Source: Draconibacterium orientale (GTDB lineage: Bacteria > Bacteroidota > Bacteroidia > Bacteroidales > Prolixibacteraceae). From it: 64,000 nucleotides of DNA. The notes beneath the pieces are model-generated. The model did no database searches, had not been told where the DNA came from, and saw nothing but the letters and a program-made list of their open reading frames with translations. The stretch is taken from NCBI RefSeq assembly GCF_000626635.1, contig NZ_CP007451.1:4570501-4634500 (forward strand). Direction: 5' to 3'. Positions 60,138 through 64,000 of the stretch are shown piece by piece. The translations under genes and the position numbers were made by a program. Each line of letters opens with the position of its first letter. Position 1 is the stretch's first letter.

Positions 60138-61131
60138 TTGAATATCCGTATTTAGTCATAGTCCAGTAATTCCAGCAATAACCAGCCTGTCAAAGAGTTT
60201 TTCTCCAAAATACCTCCGGTTTAGCTTGTAGACGAACTCATTCAAATACATTTGAAGGTATTTCCCCTTAATCTTGTGGTAATTACCAAGGAAGTTTCGT
60301 TTAGCATTGCTTATTGTAATATGAACCCAACGCAATGTTTCTTTGGTGAGCTTTTCGCTTGACTTTTCAGAAAAATGAAGTTCCACATAATCCGAAATAT
60401 CAACATAAGACGTACTGTCGTCGGTAAATACAATACTTTTTTCATCAAAAGATTCCCTGACCGTATCATTAATTTCATCTGCATGGTGACTCTCAAGAAC
60501 CCTGGCTTTGAAGTAACGGCATTGACTTGTTTTTTCCCCGGTCTCTACATCTTCAAGCTGAGCCGACTCTGCCATTACTGATACCGGCGACTTGCCTGCA
60601 GCACCACGTCCTCTTTTCCCTCTCGACTTTTCCACTTCAGAAGATTCTACTGTAAAATATCCCTCGTCCATTTCAATCATCCCCTCCAAGGTATAACGCG
60701 CATCGCGGTTACCCATGGCTTTACGAAGTTTGTGTACCATTGCCCAAACAGGCTCATAGCGTTTCATTCCAAGTTGCTTTTGGATTTCCTTGCTGGAAAA
60801 ACCTTTTTTGGTGGCAGTCATTAAGAACATGGTTTTGTACCAGATCATGAACGATAGGTTTGATCCCTGCATTATAGTGCCACTACGCAATGAAGTACGG
60901 TGTCTACACTTTTTGCACTCGTAACTCCAGCGACTTTTTATCCAGTAATGCTCTGTATGTCCACATTCCTTGCAGACTACACCTACCTTGTCCCTTTCCT
61001 CTTTAAAATGGTTTCGGCAAGCTTCCTCGCTATCAAAATGTGCTGTGAAAGTAAATAGGTTCATCTATATCGTTTTAACTACCTTAAAGATAATGAAATA
61101 AATCAAATTATGAGTATTTACGGATATTCAA
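60138..61131 (-). mobile_element. Complete IS1595-family insertion sequence (994 bp)
   Basis: Both ends carry the same terminal inverted repeat, TTGAATATCCGTA at 60138-60150 and TACGGATATTCAA at 61119-61131, identical over 13 bp. An exact 8-bp direct repeat flanks it. One transposase gene fills the element. All parts are intact, so it is a recent insertion. Confidence 0.95.
60156..61064 (-). CDS. IS1595-family transposase
   Basis: A 302-aa transposase. The N-terminal zinc ribbon has Cys31, Cys34, Cys50 and Cys53 (CKECGH ... CKKCRH), followed by a helix-turn-helix (GFSSKEIQKQLGMKRYEPVW). The ISXO2-like DDE domain has Asp133 (MIEMDEGYF), Asp215/216 (IVFTDDSTSY) and a C-terminal VHITISNAKRNFLGNYHKIK. 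All catalytic parts appear intact. It is transcribed against the interrupted ParB-like gene. Confidence 0.93.
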   Translation of the reverse strand: MNLFTFTAHFDSEEACRNHFKEERDKVGVVCKECGHTEHYWIKSRWSYECKKCRHRTSLRSGTIMQGSNLSFMIWYKTMFLMTATKKGFSSKEIQKQLGMKRYEPVWAMVHKLRKAMGNRDARYTLEGMIEMDEGYFTVESSEVEKSRGKRGRGAAGKSPVSVMAESAQLEDVETGEKTSQCRYFKARVLESHHADEINDTVRESFDEKSIVFTDDSTSYVDISDYVELHFSEKSSEKLTKETLRWVHITISNAKRNFLGNYHKIKGKYLQMYLNEFVYKLNRRYFGEKLFDRLVIAGITGL

Positions 61132-61973
61132 AAAAATATAATGTCGTGGATAGTTTCCAAGGGTTAAAAACCATCAAAGAACTCAAGACTTTTCTTCCTG
61201 AAATGGAACATAAATTATTCAGACATCTGAAAGCCGATATTAAAAGGAATGGGATGAATGATCCTATTTTATGCATCAGAACATCAAGTGGTCATCAATT
61301 GGTGATTGAAGGACATACGAGATTAAGAGCAGCACTTGAGCTTAAACTGAAGTATTTTCCAACGAAAGAAATTTCAAATGATTTTAAGGATTTGGATGAC
61401 ATCAAGCTGTGGATGATTGAACATCAATTTCAAAGAAGAAATCTTTCAAGTGTTGAAAAACTTACAATCTCCTTCAAATCAAAAGAGACAATTGAAAGAC
61501 GGGCAAAAGAAAATCTCATGAAAGCTGGAAAGAGCGCTCCTGTAAATGAAAAAATTGATACAAATAGTGAAATAGCAAAGATTGCAGGAGTTTCAAGGTC
61601 AACTGCGGTGAGGTATAATAATGTTATAAAAAATGCTTCTGAGAAAGTAAAGCAAAAAATGCTTAAAGGTGAACTTTCAATATCTGGGGCATCCAAAACT
61701 ATTAAGGAATCGCATAAAAAACAACAAAGGATATCTCCAGAAAATAAAACACCTGAAATCCAGCCACTTATGACTTATGAAGAAGGAATCGAGAGTCTCA
61801 GTAAAGGTAAAATTGAAGCATTGGTTACATTGAAAGACCGAAAGCAGATTGACGCTTTTAACTCAAGACAAATCGGAAAATTTGGATTTTATGTGCTGCA
61901 AAGTCAATCACATGAGACTTCAGATAAAAGATCCTTGGGTGGGTATGAAGAATTAGTAAGCTATGGCAAATAA
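61110..61973 (+). CDS. ParB-like nuclease/partition protein, 5'-truncated by the IS
   Basis: A 287-aa frame starting at an ATG inside the IS end; the first ten residues (MSIYGYSKKY) come from IS and target duplication. The native part begins NVVDSFQGLKTIKELKTFLP. It contains the ParB N-terminal domain (residues about 35-110, with IEGHTRLRAALELKL) and a DNA-binding helix-turn-helix (NSEIAKIAGVSRSTAVRYNN). Such proteins act in partition or replication control of mobile elements. The IS-supplied start may still allow expression of a near-complete protein. Confidence 0.85.
   Translation: MSIYGYSKKYNVVDSFQGLKTIKELKTFLPEMEHKLFRHLKADIKRNGMNDPILCIRTSSGHQLVIEGHTRLRAALELKLKYFPTKEISNDFKDLDDIKLWMIEHQFQRRNLSSVEKLTISFKSKETIERRAKENLMKAGKSAPVNEKIDTNSEIAKIAGVSRSTAVRYNNVIKNASEKVKQKMLKGELSISGASKTIKESHKKQQRISPENKTPEIQPLMTYEEGIESLSKGKIEALVTLKDRKQIDAFNSRQIGKFGFYVLQSQSHETSDKRSLGGYEELVSYGK
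61132..61139. repeat. 8-bp target site duplication, right copy
   Basis: AAAAATAT, identical to 60130-60137. Confidence 0.9.
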
Positions 61974-62331
61974 TGATGTATGTAAATTAATAAGGGTTTA
62001 GCTTTAGCTAGCCCCCTTTTTATGCTCACAAATTGGCTCCAATAGATTATTCAAAATATGTATCCGGCACTTGCATACCCCATAATCCTTCTACAGAGTA
62101 TCAGTGCATAAAATATATTTCTAAAAGTTTTACTAATTCCTAAATCCATACACCCAAAGTATTATAGACATTGATGGTTTGATGGATTTGGGCTAGATGT
62201 TGTGGGGCAGAAATATGGTTTAGAATGAAAATGATTTGTAGTAGCCCCTGTTACATCGCTCTAGATAATAAGCTATCAAAAATTGGAAGTACTACTTAAC
62301 AATAAGATATATTTAACCCAAATTGAAAGAT
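61974..62331. other. 358-bp intergenic region in the element
   Basis: After the ParB-like gene a possible terminator lies at 61993-62021 (GGG-TTTAGC facing GCTA-GCCCCC, then TTTTT). The remaining AT-rich sequence shows no gene or repeat that I can support. Confidence 0.45.
61993..62021 (+). terminator. Possible terminator of the ParB-like gene
   Basis: An imperfect stem, GGG-TT-TAGC with GCTA-GC-CCC, ends in five T. Internal mismatches weaken the call. Confidence 0.4.
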
Positions 62332-63363
62332 TTAGTTGAAATAATAAACCTCTCGCTCTATCACATATTTTGGAATTGTATTTTCATACTTTATTTGTTT
62401 TATCCAATTGCCAATTTTATCAAACTCATAGGAATATGTAATCTTTCGACGAATATCACCATTAACAATCTCACTATCTTCAATTATATTTCCATTTTCA
62501 TATTTCGTTATTCCTAGAGGATGATCCTTGCTGTGTACATAGTTTTGTGATTCCGATAAATTACCTTTGTCATCGTATGAATAGATAAATCCATTGTAAA
62601 TATTTCCACTAGAGGAAATCCAATTTTCTTCAGCTAATTTACCGTTATCAAAATACTTATATGTATATATTCCAGAAATTTCACCTTCTTTACTATAGTT
62701 TATTTCTTCGATTAATTTATCGTTTTCATCGTAGGTGGATACTCTTTTAAGCTCTAAAGCACCATCTTCATAGTAAGAGTTGAGTTCAACTACTTTATCG
62801 CTTTCATAATACTTATATTCTCGCTTTTTTTCTAAATTCCCATTTCCATCGTAGAAGTTGCTTTTCAATATCTTATTATGAGTATATTTATAATTGTATT
62901 TTGAATTTATTCTACCATCAGCATTATAACGAATTTCATTGATTAAATCACCACTTTCACTATATGTTGAAATAGTCTTTTCTGTCAGATTACCTTTTGA
63001 ATTATATTCTAGTTTTTCAATCAAATTTCCTTTTAAATCATATCGATAGATTATTTTAGAACTTAGTTCACTTTTAGTGTATCCGTAACCGGTATTTCGG
63101 AAATAGCTTTCCTCAGTTTTCATTCCTTCAATATTAAATTTGATGTAAATATCTTTTTTAGGATATCCTAGAATTGTCATCTCTCTTTCTCTATTACCTC
63201 TTTCTATTGTCCCAAATTTATCCACGGCGGTATAAGAAACTTCATAGACTGATTCAACTTGACCTTTTAAGTTCATTAGGGTCAAATCCGTTTTCTTTGG
63301 AGTTGTATTACAACTACTCATGGCTAGAATCATTAGGAACATAATTATAAATCTATTTTTCAT
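62332..63363 (-). CDS. YD-repeat lipoprotein
   Basis: A 343-aa lipoprotein with the lipobox AMSSC (Cys18). The mature part is built of about ten repeats of roughly 20 residues of the type YDLKGNLIEKLEYNSKGNL, the RHS/YD-repeat or 'antitoxin component'-like beta pattern. No C-terminal toxin domain is present. In mobile elements such proteins are often surface structures or immunity-type proteins; the role here is unknown. Composition is very AT-rich, like the rest of the element. Confidence 0.78.
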   Translation of the reverse strand: MKNRFIIMFLMILAMSSCNTTPKKTDLTLMNLKGQVESVYEVSYTAVDKFGTIERGNREREMTILGYPKKDIYIKFNIEGMKTEESYFRNTGYGYTKSELSSKIIYRYDLKGNLIEKLEYNSKGNLTEKTISTYSESGDLINEIRYNADGRINSKYNYKYTHNKILKSNFYDGNGNLEKKREYKYYESDKVVELNSYYEDGALELKRVSTYDENDKLIEEINYSKEGEISGIYTYKYFDNGKLAEENWISSSGNIYNGFIYSYDDKGNLSESQNYVHSKDHPLGITKYENGNIIEDSEIVNGDIRRKITYSYEFDKIGNWIKQIKYENTIPKYVIEREVYYFN

Positions 63364-63462
63364 TTTTTATTGTTTTGTCATTATACGCTGCATATGAAGT
63401 ATTATTCCAAGATGAATTATGAAACCATAGTCAAATCGGGAAATCTAAAAGGCTATCACGAA

Positions 63463-63480
63463 GTTATCATATATGATAAC
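63463..63480. promoter_or_regulatory. Perfect 18-bp palindromic operator
   Basis: GTTATCATATATGATAAC is a perfect palindrome, 48 bases before the XRE gene. A further half-site, TGATAAC (63520-63526), lies two bases before its ATG. The site is between two divergent genes, so it could control both. Confidence 0.8.
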
Positions 63481-63528
63481 CGCTTAATAAAGATAAAACA
63501 AAATCTTAGTTGTCAGAAATGATAACTA

Positions 63529-63744
63529 ATGAAAATTGACCTGCTTCAAATAAAAATTGGTAACAGAATCAGAGAATTGAGGGAATCCAAGGGGATTTCC
63601 CAACAAAATCTGGCTGCTATCTGCAATTTTGAAAAAGCTAATTTATCTCGCTTGGAAGCTGGTCGTACAAATCCAACAATATCCACCCTGTATAAGATCA
63701 GTGAAGCTTTGGAAGTAACATTATCGGATTTGGTTAATGTTTAA
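63529..63744 (+). CDS. XRE family transcriptional regulator
   Basis: A 71-aa protein that is almost only a Cro/C1-type helix-turn-helix: IGNRIRELRESKGISQQNLA, FEKANLSRLEAGRTNPTIST and LYKISEALEVTLSDLVNV. With a perfect palindrome upstream and a half-site at the start codon it is probably autoregulated. It may control the divergent YD-repeat lipoprotein gene or the element's excision. Confidence 0.9.
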   Translation: MKIDLLQIKIGNRIRELRESKGISQQNLAAICNFEKANLSRLEAGRTNPTISTLYKISEALEVTLSDLVNV

Positions 63745-63747
63745 CCA

Positions 63748-64000
63748 TTAAGGAGGAAGTCCATTCTTTTCAATATCCTGTAGCTTGTTAAAAATAATCC
63801 CACACCATTTGGTCAGTTTTTCATCCATGTTGTAATATGAAGTATCTTCCACCGCCTTTTCAATAAGCTCAAAATAATGTTGATACAACCGATCCGGTTT
63901 TGCTTTAAACCCCAAAAGTGTAAGAATTTCCTCGCTGATATTTAGGGTATATTGTGTGCAGTCGAATCCTAGTTTTTCCAATGCTAATATTAGTATCTGA
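63748..64000 (-). CDS. Unidentified element protein (partial, 5' end outside the window)
   Basis: The frame ends at 63748, three bases after the XRE gene on the opposite strand. It stays open to the right edge (... LALEKLGFDCTQYTLNISEE). The visible 84 residues are helical (LYQHYFELIEKAVEDTSYYN, KWCGIIFNKLQDIEKNG). A TTG at 63981 is an alternative start but upstream codons remain open, so I treat it as partial. No family is recognised. Confidence 0.55.
   Translation of the reverse strand, partial: QILILALEKLGFDCTQYTLNISEEILTLLGFKAKPDRLYQHYFELIEKAVEDTSYYNMDEKLTKWCGIIFNKLQDIEKNGLPP

Larger units (their letters stand above)
56864..64000. mobile_element. Left part of an integrative element (right end outside the window)
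   Basis: The region starts at a split tRNA-Arg gene with an adjacent tyrosine integrase and continues with an excisionase-like gene, a ParB-like gene, an IS, a YD-repeat lipoprotein and an XRE regulator. Its base composition is visibly more AT-rich than the flanking core genes. No conjugation or cargo operon is reached before the window ends. Confidence 0.82.

Noticed and set aside
60138-60155. 46-residue protein ending at 60155 as a native gene
   Set aside because: The last five codons lie in the IS terminal repeat, so this is an interrupted gene, not a natural small ORF.

Overview
The window looks like a chromosome segment of a Bacteroidota member, probably near the Marinilabiliales/Prolixibacteraceae. 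The evidence is Bacteroidota-type promoters (TTG/TTTG, about 19 bases, TAnnTTTG), a TamB/SusD-era envelope gene set (TamB, ExbB/ExbD/TonB, DUF5916 barrel, S9 dipeptidyl peptidase), an RRM-type glycine-rich RNA-binding protein and Bacteroidota-type integrase and excisionase genes. The assignment below phylum is inference.

Positions 1-56800 are core chromosome. In order they carry sfsA-tsaD, a very large TamB protein, an NhaD antiporter, an exbB-exbD-tonB cluster, YitT, an SDR, a two-domain VOC protein, L-serine dehydratase, a small GH127-like lipoprotein, MATE, rsgA, DUF4199, YdeI, DUF2891, an M1 peptidase, the thrS-infC-rpmI-rplT translation operon, an S9 peptidase, a codB-phosphoribosyltransferase pair, several envelope proteins, a GH3 beta-glycosidase, a set of small genes, cobalamin adenosyltransferase, an ABC ATPase, recG, an aldo/keto reductase, a D-amino-acid-type aminotransferase, an RRM protein, tcdA, a TatD protein and elbB. 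They end with a methionine cluster (aspartokinase-like gene, metY, metA) and then a zinc-ribbon protein and nhaA.

The methionine cluster is the most interesting core region. A promoter at 54570-54599 is followed by a 30-codon leader ORF with five Met codons among its last 11 codons and an overlapping hairpin. This is the layout of classical transcription attenuation by Met-tRNA supply. The first gene has aspartokinase fold and ACT domains but has lost the usual catalytic motifs. MetA has Glu111, so the pathway should run through O-acetylhomoserine into MetY.

From about 56819 to the right edge lies the left end of an integrative element. It begins in the 3' half of a tRNA-Arg(TCT) whose own terminator is still in place. 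Next come a tyrosine integrase, an unrecognised 423-residue protein, an excisionase-like HTH protein, a ParB-like gene split by a complete 994-bp IS1595-family insertion with an exact 8-bp target duplication, a YD-repeat lipoprotein, and an XRE regulator with a perfect 18-bp palindromic operator. The right end is outside the window.

Five otherwise conserved genes (tonB, the VOC gene, thrS, the secreted hydrolase-like gene, and recG twice) are out of frame by exactly one base, always inside a run of at least five A or T. Because thrS is normally essential, I think most of these are sequence errors, and I describe the restored proteins. Several intergenic spaces hold structured repeats: a 7-bp tandem repeat and several hairpin-rich or terminally inverted elements.
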